A stretch of 64,000 nt of DNA from Conchocele bisecta (lineage: Eukaryota > Mollusca > Bivalvia > Lucinida > Thyasiridae), in contig CM055279.1 in NCBI GenBank assembly GCA_029237695.1, positions 23,191,919 through 23,255,918 of the forward strand. The letters run 5' to 3'. Shown here one piece after another: positions 11,371 through 24,688 of the stretch (position 1 is the first letter of the stretch; the number at the start of each line of letters is the position of its first letter). The notes below the pieces were generated by a model. It was given only the letters and a program-made list of their open reading frames with translations. It searched no databases and was not told where the DNA came from. The translations under genes were made by a program, and so were the position numbers.

Positions 11371-11671
11371 CACCCACATTTTCATTATTATTTTATATGT
11401 GCCCAATGTCACGGTCAAATTACTTTGAAATTTCCCTTAAAGTTTTGGTTGGGCCCGCTTGCAGACAGGGCGATATTGTCGGCACATTGGTGTGCATCCA
11501 GGATAAAGTTTTTGGTTAATGTGTGTTTTGAGTTAAAGCCTCGGCGGGTGCGGCATGTTTTTACGTCAACGGGCTAAATCTTTGTTGCAATAAAAAAATT
11601 GTTTGTACTATCAAATGCCTCGGCGGGCACGACATGCAGGCCATGGCCATCTAGTTATTATGGCATTCGAT
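11371..11671. repeat. GGTCAAGGTCA-family fragment
   Basis: Carries the GCAGACAGGGCGATATTG and CGGCGGGCACGACATGC motifs also seen at 6790 and 7980. It appears to be the continuation of the repeat into which the copia element jumped. Confidence 0.45.
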
Positions 11672-13606
11672 TTGATCAGTCGGCCATCGCACCATGACTA
11701 GTTTAGCACATTATCAGTCGGCCATCGCACCAGGACAAGTTTAGCACTTGATCAGTAGGCCATCGCACCAGGACTAGTTAAGAACTTGATCAGTCGGCCA
11801 TTGCACCAGGACTAGTTTAGCACTTGATCAGTCGGCCAGCGCTCCAGCACTAGTTTAGAACTTGATCAGTTGGCCATCGCACCAGGACTAGTTTATAACT
11901 TGATCAGTCGACCATCTCACCAGGACTAGTATAGCACTTGATCAGTCGGCCATCGCACCAGGACTAGTTTAGAACTTGATCAGTCGGCCATCGCACCAGG
12001 ACTAGTATAGCCTAGCTTAGCCCCTGGTCAGTCGGCCATCGCACCAGGACTAGCATAGCACTCGATCAGTCGGCCATCGCACCAGGACTAGTTTAGAACT
12101 TGATCAGTCGGCCATTGCTCCAGTACTAGTTTAGAACTTGATCAGTCGGTAATCGCAACAGGACTAGTTTAGCCCTTGATCAGTCGGCCATCGCACCAGG
12201 ACTAGTATAGAACTTGATCAGTCGGCCATCGCACCAGGACTAGTTTAGCCCTTGATCAGGCGGCCATCGCACCAGGACTAGTAGAGCATTTTATCAGTCT
12301 GCCATCTCACCATAACTAGCATAGCGCTTGATCAGTCGCTTTTTGCACCATGCCCAGTATAGCACTTGATCAGTTGGCCATCTCACCATGCCCAGTATAG
12401 CACGTGATCAGTCGGCCATGTCGAGTATAGCACTTGATCAGTCGGCCATCACACCAGGACTACTTTAGCACTTGATCAGTCGGCCATTGCACCAGGACAA
12501 GTTTAGCACTCGATCAGTCGGCCATCGCACCAGGACTAGTTTAGAACTCGATCAGTCGGCCACAACACCAGGACTACTTTAGCACTTGATCAGTCGGCCA
12601 TCGCACCGGGACTAGTTTAGCCCTTGATCAGTCGGCCATCGCACTAGAACTAGTATAGCACTCGATCAGTCGGCCATCGCACCAGGACTAGTCTAGAACT
12701 TTATCAGTCGACCATCGCACCAGTAATAGTTTAACCCTTGATCAGTCGGCCATCGCACCGGGACTATTTTAGTCCTTGATCAGTCGGCCATCGCACCAGG
12801 ACTAGTATAGCACTCGATCAGTCGGCCATCGCACCAGGACTAGTTTAGAACTTGATCAGTCGGCCATCGCACCAGCACTAGTTCAGGACTTGCTCAGTCG
12901 ACCATCGCACCAGGAATAGTTTAGCCCTTGATCAGTCGGCCATCGCACCGGGACTAGTTTAGCACTTGATCAGTCGGCCATCGCACCAGGACTAGTTCAG
13001 AACTTGATTAGTCGGCCATCGCACCAGGTCTAGCATAGCACTTGATCAGTCGGCCATCTCAGCGGGACTAGTTTAGCCCTTGATCAGTCGGCCATCGCAC
13101 CAGGACTAGCATAGCACTCGATCAGTCGGCCATCGCACCAGGACTAGTTTAGAACTTGATCAGTCGGCCATCGCACCAGGAATAGTTTAGAACTTGATGA
13201 GTCGACCATCGCACCAGGAATAGTTTAGCCCTTGATCAGCCGGCCATCGCACCAGGACTAGTATAACGCTTGATCAGTCGGCCATCGCACCAGGACTAGT
13301 TTAGAACTTGATCAGTCGATCATCGCACCAGGAATAGTTTAGCCCTTGATCAGTCGTCCATCGCACCGGGACTAGTTTAGCCCTTGATCAGTCGGATATC
13401 GCACCATGACTAGTATAGCACTCGATCAGTCGGCCATCGCACCAGGACTAGTTTAGAACTTGATCAGTCGGCCATCGCACCATGACTAGTTTATAACTTG
13501 ATCAGTCGGCCATCGCACCAAGACTAGTATAGCACTTGATCAGTCGGCCATCGCACCATGACTAGTTTAGCACTTGATCAGTCGGCCACCGGCATGACTA
13601 GTAGTC
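11672..13606. repeat. 38-bp satellite, about 51 copies
   Basis: A 38-bp unit, TGATCAGTCGGCCATCGCAC followed by CAGGACTAGTTTAGCACT, is repeated head to tail for about 1.93 kb. Units differ mainly in the last third (TTTAGAACT, TTTAGCCCT, ATAGCACTC and ATAGCACTT variants). The variant pair ending ATAGCACTC then TTTAGAACT recurs near 12055, 12655, 12805, 13115 and 13415, hinting at higher-order structure. Most units carry TGATCA and ACTAGT. No coding potential. Confidence 0.95.
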
Positions 13607-13884
13607 TGCCTGTAGCTGAAGTCATGCAGGTCATCCTGCGTTACAGACAGAAGTGGTGGTCGGGGGTGTAGTGTAGTCATAGACAAAAACTGGTGGTGGT
13701 GGTGATACACATTGTTCCCACTGTGGGATATAGACCGGAACTTTTAGGACGCCAAATGTAGATGGCTGGTGTGTGTGGGGGATCATTGTTTTGTGTCCCC
13801 GGCGGTGGTGCGGAGTACAATGATGATTTACTGATGAATTACTGTATTTAACACACATGTATAAGATGCACTGTGATACCGTAC

Positions 13885-15362
13885 TTCACAATCCTCAGTT
13901 TTAAATTGATCATTAATCTAGAAAAATCAAGACAGAATAAAAAAGTAATTACCTCCTTGTCAGTTAATAATAAACGAGTCAGCTCAACTGAAGATATATT
14001 AAACGAAGAAGCAAAATGCTATGAAACTCTTTACACATCAAGTAATACAGAACTGGATCCACACTTTTATATCGACTCATTTGATTTAGAAAACAAACTT
14101 GACGAGACATCTGCAAACAGCTGCGAAGGAATAATAACATTTGAAGAATGCAAAATCGCAATTAATGAAATGAAACTGAAGAAAAGCCCTGGATTTTTGA
14201 CATAAGATTGGATATACAATCACATCATCATTAAATGAAGGATTTCATAAAGGAGAATTGTCTTGTACTCAAAAACAAAGTGTCTTATCATTACTATATG
14301 AAAAAGAAAATCCAGAAAATATTGAAAATTGGAGACCAATATCTCTCTTAAATGTTGACTACAAAATAGCTGCAAAGGTTTATCAAAACGTTTACAAAAA
14401 GTAATAACAGATATCATCAGTTTAGATCAACAAGGATATATTAAAAATAGATACATCGGAAATAATATAAGACAAATTCAAGATATAATTGATTATACAG
14501 ACATACTAGATTTAGATGCAAACATATTATTTCTAGACTTCATGAAAGCATTCGATACAGTAGAATGGGATTTTATGTTCAATGTGCTTAATAAATTCGG
14601 ATTTAAAACAACGTTTATACGATGGGTAAATGTGTTATATAGCAATATATCGGCAAGGATCATAAACAACGGCTGATAATCACAGAGTTTCAATGTATCC
14701 TGCGGAGTCAGACAAGGGTGTCCCCTGTCTGCACATTTGTTCATAATTGTAGCTGAAATTTTAGCTATAAAAGTTAGAAATAATGGCAACATAAATGGTA
14801 TTTCGGTGAAAACGAACACTACGAGTAAACAAATGAAAATCACCCAGTTAGCTGACGATACAACGCTTTTCTTAAAAAATTCAAAAGACTTAGAACATGC
14901 CATAAAAACGGTTAATGAATTTGGGAAATTGTAATGTAATACTGTAATGGAAAAGAAACATATGATCACGTTTTCATTAAATGTAAATATTTGAATGAAT
15001 TTTGGACAAAAATATCAGATGTTTTCAGCAAAATCGGAATTAGCAAATCTTTCCAGTCACTAGAATTTCTAATCATAGGATATAAAGTTCAACTTAAAGA
15101 ATATGAATTTATGAATATCCTACTTAGCCAAATAGCATACTGCATTTATAAATCACATTGTATTGATGATACAATGTTGCAAGGATCGAATATATTAAAC
15201 ATGATGTATTACGATTTACTGATTGTCTCAAAAGTCATGGAGAATCGTTCACAAAAATATGATACATTCAATAAATTCTTAAATAATTTGAAGAGTTACT
15301 GTAATGATGAACACATACCCTGCCGCATACATGTATATATATCCTATAATAATAACTACTAA
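13885..15362 (+). mobile_element. Decayed LINE (non-LTR retrotransposon) reverse transcriptase
   Basis: Three pieces in different frames together give the order of a LINE ORF2: an upstream segment ending EMKLKKSPG (to about 14200), RT blocks ENIENWRPISLLNVDYKI, FLDFMKAFDTVEWDF and RQGCPLSAHLFI (14300-14750), the catalytic box as LADD at 14848-14859, and a C-terminal part (14935-15350) with the typical Cys/His-flanked YDHVFIKC.YLNEFW. Frameshifts near 14200, 14380 and 14935 and a stop near 14673 disable it. No 5' end, endonuclease or poly(A) tail was found. Confidence 0.75.
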
Positions 15363-15674
15363 CATTACCATTAACTATGCTAGCTATAAGTATAGGACAG
15401 TAAATAATATCCGCCTAGCCCAATCAAGCCCGATCGAGGTCTGTATTGCTGTTCCTCAGATCGGTAATAACATATACTTGTAAATATATTAACTGTTTTC
15501 TGTCTGTCAAAACATAGTCACATATCTAATAGAAGTGACTCTTGAGATAATATACACATATTATTAAACAGTCTGATCTGAATCCACACTGTTCATCATA
15601 TTATTAGTTTTGTGTAAACATGTATAACCCAATACTATATGTACATACATAACAATACTAGTAAATACTATATA

Positions 15675-16508
15675 TACAGTGCAACCTCTCTAAACCGGAT
15701 ATTCGGAAAAAAATAGATATTTAATTTACATGTTTTTTGCTGTTATGTATCTCTGATTACAATGACGTTTCATGACTGCAAAACACTAGAATGTGCCATA
15801 GAGCACTAACATGTCTGATTTAAAGTGGAACATCCTATGGTGTCCGACTTTGGAGAGTTTCCACAGAACGTGTACATTTACAAAATAAATATTTTTGAAT
15901 GAGCATAAGAATACACATATAAAATACCCAATTTTACATCGAACAGACAGCTTATATCTGCTGTCTGTCCGCAGTTCAATCGGTTATATCTCTGCAAAAA
16001 CAATAAATCCCGACATCTATTCAACTAAATGTGAAACAATCAGCGTGGACTCCGATCCAGAACGCACATCCGTGCGATCAAAAGCTGAGTCCACACAGCT
16101 TGTCATTATAATATTAACTGCATCAGAATATTTTGCAAATTAATATCGATAGCCTTTTGAATTTGACAATAATTGTATGTATTGTGAGATCCAATAGTGT
16201 GAATCCTACCACATCGGACATAACCACGGTCTGATCGGCTCCACACTGTAGGTCGCTGACTTTGTTATACATGTTTGTTATTTATAGATAAAAAATATAT
16301 ATATACATGTATATATATAAATAAACCGGTTGTCTACTGACAATTCAAAAACAAAAAAAAGAAATTCATTCTGTATCGTAAAACTGAAAATATATTCCTT
16401 TTGAAAAACTTAAAATTGTGCCAGATAATCGAAATGAAAACCGGATGTTTACATGCGAAATGAACCGGTGTCTCGGTATATTTTAACCGCACGATGACCC
16501 CACTGTAT
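15675..16508. mobile_element. Possible DNA-transposon remnant with CTCTAAACCGG end
   Basis: The left end TACAGTGCAACCTCTCTAAA resembles the ends of the mini-palindromes at 21511 and 27660, and the right end reads CCCCACTGTA. The inner GTGGAACATCCTATGGTGTC near 15822 is another copy of the terminal motif. Nothing like a transposase is open. Borders are tentative. Confidence 0.35.
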
Positions 16509-16720
16509 ATTCATACCATATCCGTACGGATATATCGTACATACGAACGGATATCGTATGTTTGTATAATATTCGTATAGTACGCTTGTATAATGTAAAC
16601 AAACTGTACTATACGATGATACGGTACAAACATACCAATATTATATGATCACACGATATGCTCATTAAATATACCAATACTATACGATTACGATATGTAT
16701 ACGATATTAGTATATAGAAA
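16509..16720. repeat. Second array of TATACG/CGTAC words
   Basis: Short self-complementary words (CGTACGG, ATATCGTATG, ACTATACGAT, ATACCAATACTATACGAT) recur in both orientations, the same vocabulary as at 2430-2720. Confidence 0.6.
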
Positions 16721-17924
16721 TAGGTAAGGAGCAGAAAAGAGCTACTGTATAAACTATATCAGGTTGCGGTCCACTGAAAAACACAACTTACCACTATGTG
16801 TAAGGATTTGATTAGAATGGCTCTCAGTGATGTTTCTCGTCAGAAGTAAAGTCTCGTTCTGCCGTCTCGTCGCGTTTCCCAACGGGGTTTCGTCCAGCGA
16901 CTTCCGGTTACGGTTGGGAGTAGTTTACGTGTGGGTACATTTGTCGGGATCGCCAGATATCACCACAATTGCTAACACGTCACTGGATTCAATACAGTAT
17001 TTATGGTAATTCAGGTATATATGTATAGCGCTGTGTATTGTTCTTGAAGTTACACAGTCTTTACTGAATTATCAAACATTTTAACAAAGGGTCAACAAAC
17101 CCTTCAGATATCAGACTTTGTATATAAATTTGATGAAAACAATGCATAGCTAGCTGTAGTCAGATCTCTCCCCAGAATGTTGCACCAAATTGTATTCATG
17201 TGTTTGTCATGTTATTATTGGTATCTGTCAAACGCAAAAAGAGGTAAGACTGGCTGATGGCTGGTGCACACTGAGATGGCCGATACGGCAACGCCATGCA
17301 CTGTGTATGATATAGTAAGAAGAGAATGTTGACATATATGTTATGCGCATATCCCATCACATATACGAAGCGTTATGCATGAATCATTAGATTATCAGGA
17401 GCCCCACGGGTCATTAAATTAATAAATTACAATGGGAATATGTGGACATTTGGTTCTTCATTGACGTGACGAACACGCATTACAAATATTCTACGAAGCC
17501 CTAGACATATTACTATGTAATCGTGCATGTTCATCACCCAAATGAATCACAAACAGCACAACACATTTCTATTATTAAGTAACGTCATTTTGTTTTATAT
17601 GTATAAGGCAGATATTACTCCAAATAAATCTTCTTTCCAATGATATATGTTCATTTTCAAACCTGATGTGGAGATCTTAGTAGCGTACCGGCAGTTCCTT
17701 AATTTGTGTTTGTTTGTTTTTTGTTTGTCGGTGCACTTTAAGCTGAAGAGAATTCTATAAGATCATCTTAATTAAGTGACGATTATTATGCTTTTGTGCA
17801 TTGTTATCCACTTTCATACGCAAATATGGTTGATCTCATACCATAATGCAGTGACCATGCATACCATACATTCTTCGTCCCAGCATAATGGGATATTACG
17901 GGGCGCCAAGTGGGACATGGCTCA
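16721..17924. other. Unassigned DNA
   Basis: No gene or repeat family identified; short frames are unconvincing. Confidence 0.4.
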
Positions 17925-18310
17925 ATTTTGTCAACAAAATTCATTTTTGTGCCACAAAACTCAATTGAGTGTCACAAAATTCACTTTCGTGCCACAAAAC
18001 TCAATTCTGTGTCACAAAATTCAATTATGTGTCACAAAATTCACTTTTGTGCCACAAAACTCAATTCTGCTTCACAAAATTCAATTCTGTGTAACAAAAT
18101 TGCCACAAAACTCAATTCTGCTTCACAAAATTCACTTTTGTGCCACAAAACTCAATTCTGTGTCACAAAATTCACTTTTGTGCTACAAAACTAAACTCAA
18201 TTCTGTGTCACAAAATTCACTTTTGTGCCACAAAATTCAATTCTGTGTCACAAAATTCAATTCTGTGTCACAAAATTCAATTCTGTGTCACAAAATTCAA
18301 TTCTGCACAC
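17925..18310. repeat. About 21-bp tandem repeat, CACAAAATTCAATTCTGTGT type
   Basis: A roughly 21-bp unit in two alternating forms (CACAAAATTCAATTCTGTGT and CACAAAACTCAATTCTGTGC) is repeated about 18 times. A few indels change phase, for example CAAAATTGCCACAAAACT near 18095. All three forward frames stay open because the unit has no stop in any of them, giving Ser/Gln/Asn/Cys/His-rich translations that I do not call as genes. A degraded relative lies at 19335-19505. Confidence 0.85.
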
Positions 18311-18881
18311 GCATTTAAGAAGGACTACCATTGGTCAGAAACTGGACTGGAGAAATGGGTCACGGTCGCCGATCTACACATTCAATGTCGATGATTCATT
18401 TCTCATTCTGCCGATGATTCATTTCTCATTCTGCCATTTTGCTTCAACTATCTCCAAACGTTGACAAACTCATTCGTATTTAACTCATTTGCGTTATAAT
18501 TGTACACATAATTCATGTACATGTAGATCTCCCGCGAGTACTGACCTCATTTATTGTGCATCGCAAGGTACATCTGCCCCAGTTAAATCAATAATACACG
18601 CGCTGTGACCTGTGTTCTGACTGCTGTCTGTGTTTATAAACAGAATATGTGTATTGGGCCATTTGAGGAAACCATTTGTAGTATTTGTGTAGATACCATG
18701 GATACTAAGATGGTGTATACTGTAAATAATGCATGTAGACACATAGTTGCGAACACGTAACTTCGCAACTAGTAGACACAGATTCAATACCATTTGTTTC
18801 ACAAGGTTAGATCTACTGTTAGAATACGACGTCATCTAATGTCATTTTCGAGCATAAAACGTTACCTGATAAATAGAATAC
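18311..18881. other. Unassigned DNA
   Basis: Nothing recognised apart from a short direct duplication of GATGATTCATTTCTCATTCT near 18390-18432. Confidence 0.4.
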
Positions 18882-19025
18882 CAGGCTAGTGTATTTTAAT
18901 ATCAAGTTTATCAGGCTCGGCTCGGAAACGGTAGGAATTCCTCGGCAAGCCTCGGAATTCCTACGCGTTTCCTAGCCTTGCCTGATAAACTTGATATCAA
19001 AATACACTAGCCTGGTATTCTCTAT
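18882..19025. mobile_element. Foldback element, about 60-bp arms
   Basis: The left arm GAATACCAGGCTAGTGTATT... is matched by the inverted right arm ending ATACACTAGCCTGGTATTC. The AT-rich arms enclose a CG-richer centre (CTCGGCAAGCCTCGG). Confidence 0.75.
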
Positions 19026-21510
19026 ATATGGGCATGCTCTCAGGTCTAGCTATGTCCCGGCTACTTTATGTTTGATCCTGTTTACATAATTGAGGGAAAA
19101 TTCTGATTATTTTTCTTATTTCTCCTTCAAAGTATATATGCTTATATGTTGTGACCACTCATTTGTAACCATAATATAACCAAAATAACTGTCCATAAAG
19201 AAGTATAATATTGATATATTGGGTTATATTTTCGCATTGAAATATTTAAACCTGCAAGTGTACTCCACCATCTAGTAAAATGGACTAAGACCGATCTCAA
19301 CCAATCAACGTAGATATGGCATAGACTATCCTACACAGCAAACTAATTTTTGTGGACAAAACTGAATTCTGTCCCACAAAACTGAATTTTGTTCACAAAA
19401 CTCAATTCTGCCTTACAAAATTGAATCCTTTATAACAAAAATGAATGTTGTATATCAGAATTTTACATAATTGGATTTTGTGATTTTTAGTGTTACAAAA
19501 CTCAACAAATCACGTATGTATTAATACATACGTTACCTACTACAGTGTGCTAAAAGTGTTTATGATGTTTGTTTTCTAAAGCAGAATGATGGATTGTGAA
19601 CATTATACATATTACAGTGTGGTGAATAAGTATGCTACATTAGCTAAAATATTAGTATTTAAGAAAACTATCACTTCACGAGTAAATGTAAGTATGAATT
19701 AAAACCGGTCGTTGGATATTTGCTGTAGCACTGAGACTCGTACCAGTAACAGGTGTGATATTGTTGTAATCCATTTGAGTAATAGTAGTTATACACTAAT
19801 GAAATTAGTGTAATATTTCATTATGCTCCGCGTTTTATCTATAGTCGAACTAATTTGTATTTATACATACTGTAAGGCCACCTACACTCTGGTTGCAGCG
19901 CAGGTAGGTTACAGTAAATAACAAATAACAAAAGTTATAACACTCAACAAGTCATGTTTAATAACTTTACTAGTTCATCAGGTACCAGTGTTATACGGGG
20001 TGCACCCTCTAGGCTCTTGTTAGGCTTTACTTAACAATAATACCAATACGTCAGGATTCCGATTAAATGCACTCTAAGAAACGTTATAGTAGAGTAGGTA
20101 TTAGTGCAACAATAGACGATGATTGTTATATGGAGTAGCAGTGTGACGGGAAGCGATTCCTTGACAGTTCGAAACAACAGTAAAAGTATGTTTACATTAG
20201 TGATGGCGTAGCAACGGTGTCGCAGCAGTAGACGAAATGTACTTCGTATCAAACTACGTTCACCTCAATAATGTACTACGTTCACCGCAGTGGTGAGTAC
20301 AATTGTATATAGTTATTATATATATCTTATGTCCACATGACATAATTAGTTATGAAATAGTTGGAGATGTCGAGTTTTGGTTTTGTCGAGTAATGGTTCT
20401 ACATTAGGAGAGCGGTGGAATCGCTTGGCTTGACTGCCAATCGCATTTGTATTTATAACATTCTGCGCAAGATGCGGCCAGTCGCACAGATGCGATCATC
20501 AATCAGACTGTCGGTCGCATTTGCGAATAACCGATCTGATTGGCTGAAATCTTCTGTGCGGCTGCGCGTCCGCCATCTTGGAAAAGTTTATAAACACAAA
20601 TGACATAAAACATGGAATGTAAACTAAACAAGGAAGTGACTCTATGCGGTCAAACTATAATGTGAACCCCAGTGAACAGTGGACTAAATTAACACCAAGA
20701 AAGGTATCGAACAGTGTGTAGATCATGGTAGTCGCATGGAAAATAGGGTCAGTCGCATCTGTAACTTCGCGGTTCCCAAACTTGAGGGTCGACATGGAAT
20801 TTCACTTGGATTCAATAATACAACAGTAAGTGGAAACCGGAATTTATCAGAATTTGATTACCCAATGAATTATCTCGGTATCGATCGACATATCGGACAA
20901 CTTATCAAAAGGTAGTAACATGGCTGTGGTGGCCAGTTTCTCAAGTCACGTGATCTCAGAATGGGAGACGACAATTTAATTTCGAACTACCGAAACCCAT
21001 GACACTGAGATCACCTGACCAGAGATAGAGCTCATCCCAGCCCTGTCACATCAGTTTATCACCACTGGTTACTGGGCTTACAATACGTTACACTGTAACG
21101 TTATTAGCAAACACATTACCATTCCCTCGTCCAACATAAGAATCAACGAACATACTAAGGTTCAGTTGATATCAAATAATGGCTTATGATCTGAGTCATG
21201 TATTATACATTCCATTTCTGCCGATATAATATCAAAACATACATATACCTTAGCCAGAGTACAGTCCATCAACACTTTAATTGCCTCTTAAAAGATCAAA
21301 GAACATGTCACATATAACACTGGGTATGCTATTTATGCAGTGACTGGGAGCTGATATAAATACATTCAAACATCGCTAAACCGGACACACGGACAGTCTG
21401 TGTATGCTTAATTGTATGGGTTTCATTAGTGTATATTTATGATGATACTGACTGTTCAAGTTCGCAAAGCACAGCCGCATACCTTGGCCGGGGCATATGT
21501 CTGATTTACA
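19026..21510. other. Unassigned DNA with traces of the 21-bp repeat
   Basis: 19335-19505 carries degenerate CACAAAACTGAATT units related to the array at 17925. Elsewhere I see no gene or repeat I can name. Confidence 0.4.
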
Positions 21511-21581
21511 GTGGAACATCTATAAACCGGACACCCTGTGAACCTCCCAGGGTGTCCGGTGTAGAGAGGTTTCACTGTAGT
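21511..21581. mobile_element. 71-bp mini-palindrome, CAGTGGAAC/CCGGACACC type
   Basis: TACAGTGGAACATCTATAAA, CCGGACACCCTG and the mirrored CAGGGTGTCCGG and GGTTTCACTGTA form a near-perfect hairpin with an 8- to 10-base loop. A sister copy is at 27659-27731. It looks like two fused transposon ends without an interior. Confidence 0.65.
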
Positions 21582-22003
21582 ATCTTATATACACTTTCTG
21601 TTGGCGTTAACGGGTAGTTTCTCACGAACTGGTAACCTACGTACCGGTAACGTATGTACTTTCGGTGGTCATTTAAATACACAATCGTCACATTGTCTTG
21701 TAACATACGGATATAATTAATATAGTCATGTTACCATTATACAAACCTGTTAAGAAAGTGTTATTTGCAACTTTAGTCAAGTCAGCAATCCCACTATATA
21801 GTGTAGGTGTCGTATGTATCACGTGTTTTTTACCCTATCAGTGTACATTGTTTAAATGGGTATGTTCAGTGAATCATCAACACTAATGCTATTGTATAAC
21901 ATACTGAGGACTCTATAGCGGTCTCTGAGTACGTGTGTGGTACTGAATGAAATAGATATGCCACTACCCGTGTACCACTTATGTTTTATTAATTCAAGTT
22001 AAT

Positions 22004-22356
22004 TCAACAACAAGTACCGATTCAAAGTACGTATTCTTTTATAGGGTCCTTATTACGTAACGGATTTTGATGAAATATGGCGCATCAAACGCGTCTTGTT
22101 AAGCTGAATTTGGTGATCTCTCTCTCTATTTTCGCCCAAACTTCTGTCGTTTTTGCGAAGAATCGATTTGACACGGAAATCGATTCTTCGCAAAAGCGAC
22201 ATCAGTCTGTGCCAAACTTCCTAGACCACCAAATGCAGCTCATGAAGACGCGTTTGCTGCGCCATATTTCATCAAAATCCGTTGCATATTAAGGAAAATA
22301 TCAAATAATACTTACTTTGGAGTGGGCGACGTTGTTGTTGTTGTAACCACGTGATC
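22004..22356. mobile_element. MITE family A, copy 2
   Basis: Same body as 297-674, including AAGTACCGATTCAAAGTA, the central GAATCGATTT palindrome (shortened here by a few bases) and the right end TTG repeats plus AACCACGTGAT. The extreme left end is truncated. Confidence 0.7.
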
Positions 22357-23466
22357 ATGCACCTTGTAATTGTGGTCACGTAAGTATTTTGCAACTGAAA
22401 TAGAGTATAAACATGCAGATAAGTATTTGAAATGTCGTAATGATACACTTCCTAAAATGAAAGATATGGCAACGAATCATGAATTCTAGTGCACCGAAAA
22501 TAGAAAGCACGCCACTGATTGGTCAATTGTAATTACAGCGTATAACATATGAAAAATCACAGCATATAAAATCTCCGTTTCACCAGTCTGTGTTTTACAA
22601 CTTGACAGACTTACGTAACGCTACTCGCTTTTTCAAACAATGGCCAGCGGCGGGGAATCCAAACATTTCCCAAATAATTTTCGGTACATTTTCGGTTAAT
22701 CATTCTCCAATATTGAAGTGTACAACCAAAAGCGGAAAAGAGATTCGACAAACGACTGGCAAACATGACTTAACATGGCCCTTTAACAAATCCCCAAAAA
22801 ATAGTATCGCACCCGCCCAAAAGGCAAAGTACAGAAAATTTTACGAGAATGCTCAAATGCAAGCTCAATATGACAGTACCAGCCTATACATTTACGAATT
22901 CCAATGTGCACATGCATGACTATACATAATAAACTGCATTGCAGATGGGTAATCACCTGAATTATTCAAAAAAAATAGGCGTACAGTAAATCCTGGGAAA
23001 TCCTGTTGACTCTTGTTCACATTTCCTTTGTAAAATTCACACGAACCCACTGTAAAAATGTTGTTGACATTTCTTAAAATGAATGAAAGCAATTATTAAC
23101 TGTTGCGACTACATATAAACAAGCAATTGTTAAAATAAACTTTAGAGTTGAATACATGTATACATGTCTTAGAAAAAGTCCTGTTAATTTCAATTTGAAA
23201 TGGAAATATTCGTTTGCGGAGTTACATTTCTTCAAATTCAGTTGGTGTGAGGCGGTTATCGATGACGACAACAACCTGCTGACGTATTGAAACAGATCAC
23301 TGTTCGTGATATGCTACGACCACAGGTGATGGGAACAACTAATCTGATAGTCTGTTGTTACTTGTATAGAAATCTATATATATACACCGTCATGTGATTT
23401 TTTTTTTCCCGTCACCTGTGGCTACGACTGTGCAGAAAGTTGGGAGCATTCTAGGCACATTATAAT
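22357..23466. other. Unassigned DNA
   Basis: A 109-codon frame at 22590-22919 has no recognisable domain or splice context and is not called. Nothing else was seen. Confidence 0.35.
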
Positions 23467-23636
23467 GGGGATAATCATGCTTTGTTTTTCTATTTGGAAC
23501 GGTATGTGTGAGGTTTTATGGTCCGAGAATCAGTTTTACGGCTCCGCTAACGCGTCGCTGTAAAACTGATTCACAGACCATAAAACCTCCCACATACCGA
23601 TCCAAAACGAAAAACAAAGCATGGTTATCCCCTAAA
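23467..23636. mobile_element. Foldback element, about 75-bp arms
   Basis: GGGGATAATCATGCTTTGTT on the left is mirrored by AACAAAGCATGGTTATCCCC on the right. The arms include GAGGTTTTATGGTC..GA.TCAGTTTTAC and its complement, around a CG-rich loop (GGCTCCGCTAACGCGTCG). Confidence 0.75.
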
Positions 23637-24457
23637 TTAAGACCAGCAAAGTGACACAGACCCTGATTCTGATGAGTTAGAAGTAACTGAATGCAAACAC
23701 TTTTAAAATGGCGTCAGTAACAATATGTATCATTTTGTGTGTTTCTGTTGTTGCAAGCACAATATTCCATATCATTTTAGGGGTTTCCTCTGTTGAAATA
23801 TTGCGGACAGCAACGTACTACACACTGATAGTAATTATCTATATTGCATGCATGATTTGACTTCAGTAGAACACGACACCCCTGTCGGCGCCTTATTAGT
23901 GAGCATGGGCAGACATCGTTGTACCCTGCAAATATTGCATCCAAGTTGCGCCAGTAACCAACCCTTACACTGCTGACGTATTTTGTATCATCTGCTGTTT
24001 ATGTTTAAATTTGCATTGTACTCAATATAATCATGTATTACACCCTTGCAAATTATTTGCACGGGTTTCTAAAGAACGTAATCAACTTCTTACAAATAAT
24101 ACACAGTGAAGAAAACATCCGTAATTGCGCGCCTGTTTTCTTACAGTCAAAATAAAGTTATTTAACAACTTGGAAAGGGTCTCGACTAATCTAGAATATT
24201 CATGTGATTGAACACATTCCAAACATTCACGCAAATATATCTGGATCATAGAAACAGCAGCGTAATTTGGATTTCAAAAAGTTTACATGACGTCACATTT
24301 GACGTCACACAACTTAACGTCAAAACGCGGGAAAACGCGTCATTGTATACCTATTCATGCACACATCACAATTCATTGATTATAATCTGAAACATAGACT
24401 AAATATGCATGTATATCAGCCGTGGAAGTGTATTAAATAGGATATTTCATAGTAAAT
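23637..24457. other. Unassigned DNA
   Basis: No gene recognised. A TGACGTCAC doublet at about 24289-24308 is the only notable motif. Confidence 0.35.
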
Positions 24458-24582
24458 GTTTGAATAGCGGAAATAATAGACTCGTGTCCGTCGGCGTCCG
24501 TGCAAGCAACTCGTTCGCTACGCTCACTCGTTGCTTACGCGGAAGCCGTCGCACACTCCTGTATTATTTCCCGCTTTTCAAA
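24458..24582. mobile_element. Foldback element with CG-rich centre
   Basis: GAATAGCGGAAATAATAGAC is mirrored by GTATTATTTCCCGCTTTTC. The centre contains CAAGCAACTCGTTCGC and CGAGTGAGCG-type complementary segments. Confidence 0.6.
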
Positions 24583-24688
24583 ATGTACTATGGAATATCC
24601 TCTATGACTTGGCAGCATGTCAGAAGACAAGGGAATAACCATGCGCATCGTAAGTCTTTGTATAACTTGGTAGTAGTGTGACGAGATT

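Noticed and set aside
11672..13606. CRISPR-like array
   Set aside because: The 38-bp units are contiguous with no spacers and the context is a eukaryotic genome.
17776..18318. 180-residue repeat protein
   Set aside because: All three frames are open over a stop-free tandem repeat; this is an artefact of the unit.
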